Shown in pieces: positions 48,660-56,365 of a stretch of 64,000 bases of DNA (within the stretch, counting starts at the first letter, position 1; every line of letters starts with the position of its first letter). The DNA comes from Streptococcus penaeicida (GTDB taxonomy: Bacteria; Bacillota; Bacilli; Lactobacillales; Streptococcaceae), in NCBI RefSeq assembly GCF_002887775.1, contig NZ_LOCM01000030.1, forward strand, positions 1 through 64,000, written 5' to 3'. The translations under genes were made by a program, and so were the position numbers. The notes under the pieces were generated by a model. It saw only the letters and a program-made list of their open reading frames with translations. It made no database searches and was not told where the DNA came from.

Positions 48660-48799
48660 TTAAAAAATTTTTTTAAAAAATTTTTCCTAGTCAGAGAACT
48701 TGTCCAGAAAGCCTTTACTTTCGGGCTTTGTTACGGTTTTAATTATCAGAATATTTGCACAAAAATTGCCCGAAAATGCAGATTCAGAAAAGTTATGCC

Positions 48800-48828
48800 T
48801 TGACAGTCTCAAAAAATTGCCTTATAAT
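48800..48828 (+). promoter_or_regulatory. Consensus promoter of the aromatic-transporter leader
   Basis: Perfect TTGACA (48800-48805) and TATAAT (48823-48828) with a 17-base spacer, one of the strongest promoters in the window. Transcription would start near 48836 and run through the leader peptide. Confidence 0.85.
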
Positions 48829-48867
48829 TTAAAAAAATTAAAGGAAAAGAAAGAGGAGGTCACTGGT

Positions 48868-48930
48868 ATGGTTCCAAGTAAGACAACTCAAACGATTAAC
48901 AACCGTTATTACTTTAGCTTCTTTAGATAG
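48868..48930 (+). CDS. Tyr/Phe-rich attenuator leader peptide (20 residues)
   Basis: A 20-codon frame with a strong GAGGAGGT ribosome binding site 8 bases upstream and an ATG at 48868. The peptide ends RYYFSFFR, so five aromatic codons (TAT, TAC, TTT, TTC, TTT) lie within seven codons just before the TAG stop at 48928-48930. The stop codon abuts the first stem of a set of mutually exclusive hairpins. This is the classical arrangement in which ribosome stalling on scarce charged tRNA-Tyr or tRNA-Phe would select antitermination. Confidence 0.8.
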   Translation: MVPSKTTQTINNRYYFSFFR

Positions 48931-49120
48931 TGTTTGTAGACATGGTACCCATGGATACAAACACGTTACAACGTCAGTTTGTATCTATGGGGCTAAAGGC
49001 TATTTGAGTTGTAGGTCCACATAGATAAAAAATATCTAAGTGGGCACCCTATCAGTGTATCTTCTTATACCTCTGTATTTGTATAAGACCATTTAGATAT
49101 TTCTAAATGGTCTTATTTTT
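48930..49120 (+). promoter_or_regulatory. Transcription attenuator upstream of the aromatic-transporter operon
   Basis: Arm 1 GTGTTTGTA (48930-48938) pairs with arm 2 TACAAACAC (48956-48964), with an inner CATGG/CCATG. Arm 2, as GATACAAAC, can instead pair with GTTTGTATC (48977-48985). That third arm competes through TATCTATG (48982-48989) with CATAGATA (49020-49027). The latter also pairs in a hairpin at 49015-49045. CTTATAC (49064-49070) can pair with GTATAAG (49081-49087), invading the base of a perfect 15-bp terminator stem (49083-49097 with 49102-49116) plus T run. No T-box consensus is seen. Confidence 0.75.
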
Positions 49121-49140
49121 ATACCCAGAAAGAGGAAATC

Positions 49141-50097
49141 ATGAAAAAAATATCTCGATTTACGATTATTGCCCTAGTTTTACTGACTTTGACAGCCTGC
49201 CGACAAGATAAGGTTGCTCAAAAAGATCATTACAAAATTGGTATTGTTCAGTATGCCGAACACCCTGCTTTAGATGCTGCTCGCCAAGGTTTTATCAAAG
49301 CCTTGGCAGAAGCCGGTTACAAAGAAGGTAAGAATTTACAAGTGACTGAAAAAAATGCCCAAGGGGAACAAGCCAACTTGCAAACCATGGTTGAACAATT
49401 GGCAGGTAAGAATGACCTTAACTTTGCCATTGCTACACCAGCAGCGCAAGCTATGGTCAATGCCGACCAAGAGACCCCAACGATTTTTACGGCAGTCACC
49501 GACCCTGTCTCAGCTGGCTTGGTCAAATCTCTAGACAAGCCTGGGAGATCAGCTACTGGTTCTATTGATGCTGGTGATGTTAAGCAGCAAATTGACTTGT
49601 TGACAAAGGTTTTACCCAAAGCAAAAACGGTTGGTATCTTTTATAACTCTAGTGAAGTCAACTCTCAAACCCAGGCCAATCAGGCTAAAAAGGCTCTAAC
49701 TAAGAAAGGCATCAAGGTCATTATAAAAACCGTTACTACAAGTAATGATGTCCAACAAGTCATGACCAGCCTGGCCAGCCAAGTGGACGCCGTCTACCTG
49801 CCAACGGACAACACCGTAGCTTCAACAGCCTCAACCATTGGACAAGTCTTAAAGGAGGTTAAGGTACCAGCCCTCGGTAGCGATGCAGCCTACCTTGATG
49901 CAGTTCTCCTGACATCAGGTGTCGACTACCAAGCCATTGGTCATGCGGCGGGTCAAGTAGCCGTCAAAGTCCTTAAAGGAAAAAAGGTTTCAGCTATTCC
50001 CGTTGCTAAGCCTCAAAAAGCCCAAATCAAAATCAATGAAGACATGGCCAAAGCCATCGGAATGGATGTGGCCCAACTCAAAGCAGCCATCAAATAA
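49141..50097 (+). CDS. ABC transporter substrate-binding lipoprotein, TrpX type (copy 1)
   Basis: A 318-residue lipoprotein with lipobox LTLTAC (Cys20) and a type I periplasmic-binding fold of the DUF534/ABC_sub_bind family. Streptococcal relatives are called TrpX and are thought to bind tryptophan or other aromatic amino acids. A second paralogue follows 13 bases downstream. The leader peptide's Tyr and Phe codons suggest that the transported amino acid may be Tyr or Phe, but this is inference. Confidence 0.85.
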   Translation: MKKISRFTIIALVLLTLTACRQDKVAQKDHYKIGIVQYAEHPALDAARQGFIKALAEAGYKEGKNLQVTEKNAQGEQANLQTMVEQLAGKNDLNFAIATPAAQAMVNADQETPTIFTAVTDPVSAGLVKSLDKPGRSATGSIDAGDVKQQIDLLTKVLPKAKTVGIFYNSSEVNSQTQANQAKKALTKKGIKVIIKTVTTSNDVQQVMTSLASQVDAVYLPTDNTVASTASTIGQVLKEVKVPALGSDAAYLDAVLLTSGVDYQAIGHAAGQVAVKVLKGKKVSAIPVAKPQKAQIKINEDMAKAIGMDVAQLKAAIK

Positions 50098-50110
50098 AGT
50101 GAGGAAAAAG

Positions 50111-51073
50111 ATGAAAAAAATAGCCAGTTATTTAGCAATTGCTCTAGCCAGTTTAAGTTTAGTAGCCTGTCGTTCCACGACTGGCAATAGCCAAGCACCA
50201 AAGGAAAAAGTAACAGTTGGAATTCTTCAGTACATGGAACATGATTCTCTAACTGCAGCCCGTAAGGGATTTGAAGCAGAGCTCAAGAAAGAAGGATATG
50301 TTTCCGGGAAAAACCTGACCCTTGATTATCAAAATGCCCAAGGAGACCAGTCTAATCTCCAGACCATTTCAGAACAGCTAGTTAAGAAAAGTGATTTGAT
50401 TTTAGCCATTGCCACACCTGCAGCCCAATCCTTAGCCACAGTTTCAACAGATAAACCAGTGGTTTTCACGGCTGTAACGGACCCCATGTCGGCTGATCTC
50501 GTTCAAAGCCTTAAAAAACCTGGCGGTCTTATAACAGGAACCAGCGACCAGGCACCAATCAATAAACAGGTAGACCTTTTAAAACAAGCTTTACCAAAGG
50601 CTAAAGAAATCGGAATTCTTTACACTTCAAGTGAACGGAATTCAGAGGTTCAGGTTAAAGAAGCTGAAAAATACCTCAAAAAAGCAGGTTATAAGGTGGT
50701 TAAAAAAGGAATTTCGTCAACCAATGATGTCCAAGATGCCACTAACAGTTTGATGAAGACAGCAGATGCCCTCTTTGTTCCGACTGATAACACCGTAGCT
50801 TCAACCATGACCATGATTGGTGAATTGTCAGTTGAGCATCATGTTCCAGTTATTGGTGGCTCAACTGACATGGTTGATGCCGGCGGTCTCTTAACTTACG
50901 GCACAAACTACAAGGAACTTGGGAAACAAGTGGCTAAGCAAGCCGTTAAGATTCTTAAAGGTCAAGACCCAGCTAAAACACCAGTAGAAGCACCAAAAAA
51001 ATTAGAGCTTCATATTAACAAGGATTTAGCTAAAAAATTAGGCATTGATGTTTCACATCTCTCAGTAAAATAA
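50111..51073 (+). CDS. ABC transporter substrate-binding lipoprotein, TrpX type (copy 2)
   Basis: A 320-residue paralogue of the preceding gene, with lipobox LSLVAC (Cys20). Shared segments include ATPAAQ, VFTAVTDP and PTDNTVAS. The start at 50111 follows GAGGAAA. A tandem duplication probably gives the same permease two binding proteins with different affinities. Confidence 0.85.
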   Translation: MKKIASYLAIALASLSLVACRSTTGNSQAPKEKVTVGILQYMEHDSLTAARKGFEAELKKEGYVSGKNLTLDYQNAQGDQSNLQTISEQLVKKSDLILAIATPAAQSLATVSTDKPVVFTAVTDPMSADLVQSLKKPGGLITGTSDQAPINKQVDLLKQALPKAKEIGILYTSSERNSEVQVKEAEKYLKKAGYKVVKKGISSTNDVQDATNSLMKTADALFVPTDNTVASTMTMIGELSVEHHVPVIGGSTDMVDAGGLLTYGTNYKELGKQVAKQAVKILKGQDPAKTPVEAPKKLELHINKDLAKKLGIDVSHLSVK

Positions 51074-51095
51074 GCATTTAGAAAAAGGAGTTTTC

Positions 51096-51980
51096 ATGGC
51101 ACTGATTTTATCCAGTTTATCTCAAGGCCTCTTATGGTCGGTAATGGCTATCGGGGTTTACATCACATTTCGAATCTTAGATATTGCTGACTTAACAGCA
51201 GAAGGGTCCTATCCTTTAGGCGCGGCTGTCTGTGCGACTGCCATTGTCTCTGGTCTCAATCCCTTAGTCGCAACCCTACTTGCCTTTGCCGGTGGCCTTG
51301 GCGCAGGGTTAGTCTCTGGCTTGATACACACTAAATTAAAGATTCCTGCTCTGCTAACAGGGATTGTTACTCTGACTGGTTTGTATTCTATCAACCTTAA
51401 AGTTCTCGGTAAGGCAAACGTGGCTCTCTTAGGTCAGAAAACATTAGTTACAGAACTTTACGACATGGGCTTCACTAAAACGGCTTCTGTCATGATTATA
51501 GGAGGCATCTTTGTCCTGCTTGTTATCGTATTCCTAACTTTGTTAATGAAAACGCAAATTGGTCTAGCTCTGCGATCAACCGGAGACAACATCCCTATGA
51601 GTGAATCTAACGGGATTAATACGGACAATATGAAGATATTGGGCTATATGCTCTCAAATGGACTGATTGCGCTTTGTGGGGCACTTCTCTGTCAAAATAA
51701 TGGTTACGCCGATCTCAATTCTGGTGTGGGGACCATCGTTATTGGCTTAGCATCAATTATCATTGCCGAAGTCGTTATTCGTAACCTCAGCATTGGTTGG
51801 CGCCTAGCCTCAGTGGTTCTTGGTTCTATCATTTACCGTCTGATTATACTGGCAATTCTCTCTATTCCAGGCATGGACGCTGATTTGGTTAAGCTTTTCT
51901 CAGCCATCCTCTTAGCGACTGTCCTCTTTATCCCTGAATTGCAGAAGAAGTTGAAGATTCGTCAGCTAAAACTTAGTTAG
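51096..51980 (+). CDS. ABC transporter permease, TrpY type
   Basis: A 294-residue permease of the branched-chain LivH/M-like family with about eight membrane segments. AAAAGGAG precedes the start. It forms the membrane channel for the two upstream binding proteins. Confidence 0.85.
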   Translation: MALILSSLSQGLLWSVMAIGVYITFRILDIADLTAEGSYPLGAAVCATAIVSGLNPLVATLLAFAGGLGAGLVSGLIHTKLKIPALLTGIVTLTGLYSINLKVLGKANVALLGQKTLVTELYDMGFTKTASVMIIGGIFVLLVIVFLTLLMKTQIGLALRSTGDNIPMSESNGINTDNMKILGYMLSNGLIALCGALLCQNNGYADLNSGVGTIVIGLASIIIAEVVIRNLSIGWRLASVVLGSIIYRLIILAILSIPGMDADLVKLFSAILLATVLFIPELQKKLKIRQLKLS

Positions 51981-51988
51981 GAGCAAGC

Positions 51989-52801
51989 ATGACAACACTA
52001 TTATCCTTACAAAATATTCATAAAATTTTCGAAGCAGGCACGGTCAACGAAAACCATGTCTTGCGCGGTCTCAACCTTGAGGTTGAAGAGGGCGACTTTA
52101 TCTCTATTATCGGTGGTAATGGTGCCGGTAAGTCGACCTTGATGAACACCCTCGCCGGAACCCTCAAAGTCGATCAGGGTGACATCCAGTTAGAAGGCAA
52201 GTCCATCAAAAATCTAGCTGCAGCAAAAAGAGCCAGCCTAATCAGTCGTGTTTTCCAAGACCCCAAAATGGGAACAGCTTCGCGTTTAACCATTGAGGAA
52301 AACATGGCCATCGCATACCGTCGAGGTAAGAAACGGGGTTTGAGTTGGGGCGTTAAAGAAGAAGAACGAAAGATTTACAAGCAAGCCCTGAAAGAATTAG
52401 GACTCAACTTGGAAAACCGCCTCAAAGTCGACACACAATTCTTATCAGGTGGGCAACGGCAAGCTCTAACGCTGCTCATGGCATCACTGGAAAAACCCAA
52501 AGTGCTCTTATTAGATGAGCACACCGCAGCCCTCGATCCTAAAACCAGTGACATGGTCATGGCTCTGACCGACAAAATTGTCAAAAACCATAGCCTAACC
52601 ACCCTGATGATTACTCACAATATGGAAAATGCTATCCAATATGGCAACCGCCTGGTCATGCTCCATCAAGGCAAAATTGTCGTTGACGTCAAAGGTCAAG
52701 AAAAACAGGACTTGACCGTAGAAGAGCTGATGCAACTTTTCCACAAAAACGCCGGCCAAACTCTCAAGGATGATGCTTGGTACTGGGGTAGCACGAGCTA
52801 A
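51989..52801 (+). CDS. ABC transporter ATP-binding protein, TrpZ type
   Basis: A 270-residue ATPase. Walker A is GGNGAGKST (about residues 42-50), the signature is LSGGQRQALTLLMA and Walker B is VLLLDEHTAALD, with His in place of the usual Pro in DEP. The His is a variant seen in this family. It follows the permease by 8 bases and ends the operon. Confidence 0.88.
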   Translation: MTTLLSLQNIHKIFEAGTVNENHVLRGLNLEVEEGDFISIIGGNGAGKSTLMNTLAGTLKVDQGDIQLEGKSIKNLAAAKRASLISRVFQDPKMGTASRLTIEENMAIAYRRGKKRGLSWGVKEEERKIYKQALKELGLNLENRLKVDTQFLSGGQRQALTLLMASLEKPKVLLLDEHTAALDPKTSDMVMALTDKIVKNHSLTTLMITHNMENAIQYGNRLVMLHQGKIVVDVKGQEKQDLTVEELMQLFHKNAGQTLKDDAWYWGSTS

Positions 52802-52816
52802 TTCAAAACAAAACCT

Positions 52817-52967
52817 ACTCCTTTTCGTGGAAGGGACGTCAGCGAATTCCTTGTTTAAAGTGGTTGGGTTTGAAATGCCTTTACTCCTTTTCACTAATGG
52901 TTCGGACGGAAGCGACTCCCTTCGGGATTCCATTCCTAAAACTGAAGCCTCTGGTCTTCAGTTTTCC
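52817..52967 (+). mobile_element. IS200/IS605-like end or guide-RNA-like relic, forward copy
   Basis: GGGACGTCAGCGAATTC (52833-52849) is repeated exactly in inverted form at 53665-53681. It is followed by strong hairpins, including AAAACTGAAG (52938-52947) with CTTCAGTTTT (52956-52965). Hairpin-rich ends of this kind remind me of the right ends of IS200/IS605 elements, which carry the guide RNA of TnpB. No tnpA or tnpB frame is present. The last hairpin may also serve as terminator for the transporter operon. Confidence 0.45.
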
Positions 52968-53110
52968 GAGTAGCAGTAACTTAATCTGTTACTGCTACAA
53001 TTACCACTATGAAAAGGATCTAAAACTAAAGAAAAAATGGACTTGTCTAAAATAAGAGGAATAATATCACCACAAATACAAAAAAATCTTTTTGAAGTGA
53101 CGGACACTAT
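52968..53110. other. Intergenic stretch without a supported gene
   Basis: AT-rich sequence between the hairpin-rich end and the small-RNA promoter. AGTAGCAGTAAC and GTTACTGCTAC (about 52971-52998) form a further inverted repeat. No gene is supported. Confidence 0.5.
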
Positions 53111-53267
53111 TAGACAATACTGATTCAACATCCTATAATAGAAATATCACTAGGAGTTGTTACCTACTGATTATTATAATTATTTCCTCTTGGCGTAAGT
53201 GGATACTTACGTTTAAGAATAATTCTACTATAGAAGCCATCGTCATAAGTGGTTTCTTTTTTTGTAT
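53111..53267 (+). ncRNA. Possible small RNA transcription unit
   Basis: TAGACA (53111-53116) and TATAAT (53134-53139) are 17 bases apart. About 100 bases on, AGAAGCCA and TGGTTTCT form a stem ending in a long T run (about 53237-53267). Between them lies a perfect hairpin CGTAAGT/ACTTACG near 53195-53212. No reading frame with a ribosome binding site fits, so the transcript of about 120 nt would be non-coding. I match it to no known RNA family. Confidence 0.45.
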
Positions 53268-53344
53268 CAATAAGTTTTATATTTATGCGAATTGATTTAT
53301 AAGTTACAGCTTAGTGGGCATTTTTCAAATAAGCCATCTAAATA

Positions 53345-53372
53345 AAAGCGACCCACATTAGTGAGTCGCTTT
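53345..53372. terminator. Small hairpin terminator
   Basis: AAAGCGAC and GTCGCTTT form a perfect 8-bp stem. It lies downstream of the repeated minus-strand reading frame. Confidence 0.5.
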
Positions 53373-53384
53373 ACTGCCGGTTTA

Positions 53385-53492
53385 TTCAGGTGTCTGCCAC
53401 CGCTTGGCTCTTAGATCCAAGATTACTATCGGATTTGCTTCTGGTGTCCGCCACCACCTGACCCTTGTGTTCAGGATTACTATCAGATTGAC
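53385..53492 (-). repeat. Two tandem 54-bp repeats in a short reading frame
   Basis: Two imperfect 54-base copies (53385-53438 and 53439-53492) share GTGTC(T/C)GCCACC and GATTACTATC. The period is 18 codons. On the minus strand a 39-codon frame from ATG 53503-53505 to TGA at 53386-53388 reads as hydrophilic repeats, SDSNPEHKGQVVADT then SDSNLGSKSQAVADT. It looks like the end of a decayed repeat protein or a small secreted peptide, but the rest of such a gene is absent. Confidence 0.45.
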
Positions 53493-53640
53493 CATGAGCC
53501 GACATCTCAATATGAAAACTATTTTAGCTAAGATTTTTCGTTTTTGCAAGTTGCAGATAAACAAGTAATAAAGAAAACACGCCCGCCTTTTAGGTGGAAA
53601 TAGTAAGGAGATTTTTGAAACCAAAGGTTCAAAAACCAGT

Positions 53641-53700
53641 CATGGAATTCAAGAGTTTAATCTTGAATTCGCTGACGTCCCCTTCACTAAAAGGCTGGCG
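53641..53700 (-). mobile_element. IS200/IS605-like end, inverted copy
   Basis: The 17-base segment GAATTCGCTGACGTCCC (53665-53681) is the exact reverse complement of the one at 52833-52849. It sits beside a perfect 10-bp inverted repeat GAATTCAAGA/TCTTGAATTC (53645-53670). On the minus strand the sequence before it reads GCCTTTTAGTGAAGGGG, similar to CCTTTTCGTGGAAGGG of the forward copy. The family assignment is from memory. Confidence 0.45.
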
Positions 53701-53736
53701 TTTTCTACTTCGAGCGAATCTATTTTTGAGTAAAAT

Positions 53737-53768
53737 AAGACCAGTCCACAATTAAAGACTGGTCTTTT
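53737..53768. terminator. Terminator of the deoxynucleoside kinase gene
   Basis: AAGACCAGTC and GACTGGTCTT form a perfect 10-bp stem with A/T runs on both sides, at the 3' end of the minus-strand kinase gene. Confidence 0.75.
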
Positions 53769-53772
53769 AATT

Positions 53773-54414
53773 TTATAGTAAATCCAATTCTTTCAACTTA
53801 TCATCAACCATGTCGAGGACTTTGGCTAAGTCTTCTGGTTTTTGGACGAAGTCCAGGGTGTCGCCGTCAATTTTCATTTTTGGTGAGACATCGTATTGCT
53901 GGTACCAGTCTGGATATTCACCGTGGACTTGGTAGTAGTATTCTTCTAAGCCTGGGTTGCCGTCAACTTGCTCAAAAGAGCGACCACGTTTTTCGATGCG
54001 CTCTAACATTTTGTCAAAGGAAACATCGATGTAGATAAGGAGGTCTGGGCGTTTTTTAGGCATGCCCTCAAGTTCTTCCAGCATGTTGCCAAGGAGTTCT
54101 TGGTAGATTTCCAATTCGGTTTTTGTGACGTTGCCGTTTTTGTAGTTGAGTTTTAAGAAAAGTTCGTCTTCAAAGATGGAACGGTCAAGGATGTTGTTAT
54201 CTTGTTTATAGGCCTCTTTAATCGATTTAAAACGTTTATTCAAAAAGAAAATTTGGAGTAAAAAGGCGTATTTTTTAGGGTCTTGGTAGTATAAGTCAAG
54301 AACAGGATTGTTATCGACGGCTTCGTAAAAAACCTCAGTTCCCAAGTGTTCTCCTAGAGCAGCAGCGAGGGAGCTTTTACCTGCTCCAATAGTTCCGGCT
54401 AGTACAATCAACAT
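53773..54414 (-). CDS. Deoxynucleoside kinase
   Basis: A 213-residue salvage kinase of the dNK/dGK/dAK family. It has the P-loop LAGTIGAGKSSL (about residues 5-16), the substrate-site Glu in FYEAVDNNP (about 30-38), the DRS motif ILDRSIFEDELF and the lid RGRSFEQ. It phosphorylates deoxyadenosine, deoxyguanosine or deoxycytidine. The next gene upstream is dusB. Confidence 0.9.
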   Translation of the reverse strand: MLIVLAGTIGAGKSSLAAALGEHLGTEVFYEAVDNNPVLDLYYQDPKKYAFLLQIFFLNKRFKSIKEAYKQDNNILDRSIFEDELFLKLNYKNGNVTKTELEIYQELLGNMLEELEGMPKKRPDLLIYIDVSFDKMLERIEKRGRSFEQVDGNPGLEEYYYQVHGEYPDWYQQYDVSPKMKIDGDTLDFVQKPEDLAKVLDMVDDKLKELDLL

Positions 54415-54432
54415 GTTTCTCCTTCAGTGAAA

Positions 54433-55410
54433 TTAACGAACTTGTGCAAAGATATCCTGGACTTCGGCCAAGGTGCTGGCGCGTGAAACAGCACCTCGAA
54501 CTTTAGCAGCACCAGCAGTTCCCCGTAAATAGTGGGGCGCCAAACCACGGAATTCCCGAACGGCAATGGTTTCGCCCTTGAGATTAATTAAGCGGGTCAA
54601 GTGGTCTTCGGCAATGTCTAATTTTTTGGCAAATGGAAGATCAGGTAACTCTTCTCCCGTCTCAAAGAAATGGTTAATTTGGGTGAACAAGTATGGGTTG
54701 TTCATGGCTGCGCGTCCAATCATCACAGCATCAACGCCGATTTCTTCGATCATAAACTTGGCATCTTGGACGCTACGCACATCCCCATTCCCGATAAAAG
54801 GAATTTTGGTGATAGCCTTAGAAACACGACCAAGTGTTTCGTGGTCACAAGTTCCCGTGTACATTTGTTCCCGAGTACGACCGTGCATGGCCAAGGCAGA
54901 AACACCTGCTGACTCGGCAGCTAGTGCATTCTCAACAGCTAGAGAGCTGTCAGCCCAACCAGTACGCATTTTAACGGTTAATGGAATATCTAAAACAGAG
55001 GTTACTTCTGAAACAATGTGGTAGATTTTGTCAGGGTCACGGAGCCATTTGGCACCGGCTTCGTTTTTAACCACTTTATTAACCGGACAACCCATGTTAA
55101 TGTCAACAATATCTGCTTTGGTATTGGTTTGGATGAAATCCGCAGCCCGTTTTAACCCTTCGGCATCTCCCCCAAAAAGTTGAATGGACATTGGATGTTC
55201 ATTCTCGTCAATGTGGAGCATGTGTAAGGTTTTTTCGTTGTTGTAAAGGAGACCCTTTTCGGAAATCATTTCCATGACAACAAGTCCGGCACCAAATTCT
55301 TTAGCGATGGTCCGGAAAGCTGAGTTGGTTACACCCGCCATGGGTGCTAAGACGGTACGGTGTGGGATTTCAACATTCCCAATCATAAAAGATGAATTAA
55401 GCTTTGTCAT
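54433..55410 (-). CDS. dusB: tRNA-dihydrouridine synthase
   Basis: A 325-residue FMN enzyme that reduces uridines of tRNA. It opens [13 protein letters not shown] and has the catalytic Cys in [12 protein letters not shown], with KMRTGW and RTREQMYTG following. The start at 55410 ([12 protein letters not shown]) overlaps the end of hslO by 14 bases and gives the family length. An extension to 55497 in the same frame is less likely. Confidence 0.92.
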   Translation of the reverse strand: MTKLNSSFMIGNVEIPHRTVLAPMAGVTNSAFRTIAKEFGAGLVVMEMISEKGLLYNNEKTLHMLHIDENEHPMSIQLFGGDAEGLKRAADFIQTNTKADIVDINMGCPVNKVVKNEAGAKWLRDPDKIYHIVSEVTSVLDIPLTVKMRTGWADSSLAVENALAAESAGVSALAMHGRTREQMYTGTCDHETLGRVSKAITKIPFIGNGDVRSVQDAKFMIEEIGVDAVMIGRAAMNNPYLFTQINHFFETGEELPDLPFAKKLDIAEDHLTRLINLKGETIAVREFRGLAPHYLRGTAGAAKVRGAVSRASTLAEVQDIFAQVR

Positions 55411-56269
55411 TGATAATCCCCTCCAAATCGTTTTCATTAAATTGGTATTTTGTTTGACAGAACTGGCAGATGATCTCAGCACCATGATCTTGGTCAATCA
55501 TTTCTTGCAGGTCACTTATTGGAAGTGACATGAGGGCTGACTCAAACCGTTCTTTGGAACAATCACATTGGAAGCTTAGCGATTCTTCAGACAGACGTTT
55601 GTAAGGGTCATCCCCATAAAGGGCAGCTAAAAGGGCTTCGATATGGTCATCAGAAGCTAAGAGGTTTGAAATGGCCGGCATCTTTTGAAGTCGTTCTTCA
55701 TAACGGGCAATTTCCTCATCACTTGCGCCTGGCAAGACTTGGAGCATGAAACCACCAGCAACTTTGACCTTGTCATTTTCGTCTAAAAGAACATTAAGGC
55801 CGACCGCAGATGGTGTTTGTTCTGATTCCGCAAGGAAATAGGCAAAGTCTTCGCCGATTTCACCTGAAATCAGTGGTGTGGTTGAGGTATAAGGATTGCC
55901 AGTGCCGTAATCAACAATGGAGACAAAATGGCCATTGCCCATAAAAGGACCAACCAGAACTTCGCCAGTTGCTGTTTTTTTGATATCAACACCGGTATTT
56001 TGAATGTAACCTTTCACATGACCTTTGGTATCTGCTACTGAGATGATATGACCAAAAGAAGAGTCGCCAATGACCTTAACGGTTACTTTGCTGTCTCCTT
56101 TTTGATTGGCTGCTAAGATTTGATTGGCAATCAGGGTCCGGCCAAGTGCCACCGTTGATGATGACATGGTACCATGCATTTCCTGAGCTTTTTTAACTGT
56201 TTCTGTACTATCAAGCACAAAGGCTCTAAAAGAGCCTGATTGTGAGATTGATTTTATCATTTTATCCAT
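55397..56269 (-). CDS. hslO: Hsp33 redox-regulated chaperone
   Basis: A 290-residue holdase chaperone activated by oxidation. The C-terminal zinc cysteines are in CDC (about residues 236-238) and CQFC (about 270-273). The start at 56269 ([12 protein letters not shown]) fits relatives; MIK nine bases further in is possible. dusB follows with an overlap, as in other streptococci. Confidence 0.92.
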   Translation of the reverse strand: MDKMIKSISQSGSFRAFVLDSTETVKKAQEMHGTMSSSTVALGRTLIANQILAANQKGDSKVTVKVIGDSSFGHIISVADTKGHVKGYIQNTGVDIKKTATGEVLVGPFMGNGHFVSIVDYGTGNPYTSTTPLISGEIGEDFAYFLAESEQTPSAVGLNVLLDENDKVKVAGGFMLQVLPGASDEEIARYEERLQKMPAISNLLASDDHIEALLAALYGDDPYKRLSEESLSFQCDCSKERFESALMSLPISDLQEMIDQDHGAEIICQFCQTKYQFNENDLEGIINDKA

Positions 56270-56295
56270 AACTAGTATTATAGCATAAAGAAAAA

Positions 56296-56321
56296 ATCTT
56301 GCGGTCTGTAACAACCGCAAA
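56296..56321 (-). terminator. Terminator of the Mga-like regulator gene
   Basis: On the minus strand TTGCGGT and ACCGCAA form a stem followed by GATTTTTTC. Confidence 0.6.
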
Positions 56322-56365
56322 ATTAATTGAAAATTTTAATGAAAAGTCTTACAGGCTATCATCAT

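Noticed and set aside
48700..48930. A 76-residue protein upstream of the aromatic-transporter operon
   Set aside because: Its first 56 codons cover the promoter region and have no ribosome binding site. Only the last 20 codons, starting at 48868 with GAGGAGGT, look translated.
48930..49120. A T-box riboswitch before the transporter operon
   Set aside because: The conserved T-box sequence and a specifier loop layout are not found, and the leader peptide and competing hairpins explain the structure better.
53111..53267. A tracrRNA or CRISPR-associated RNA
   Set aside because: No repeat-spacer array, cas gene or repeat-complementary segment is seen in the window.
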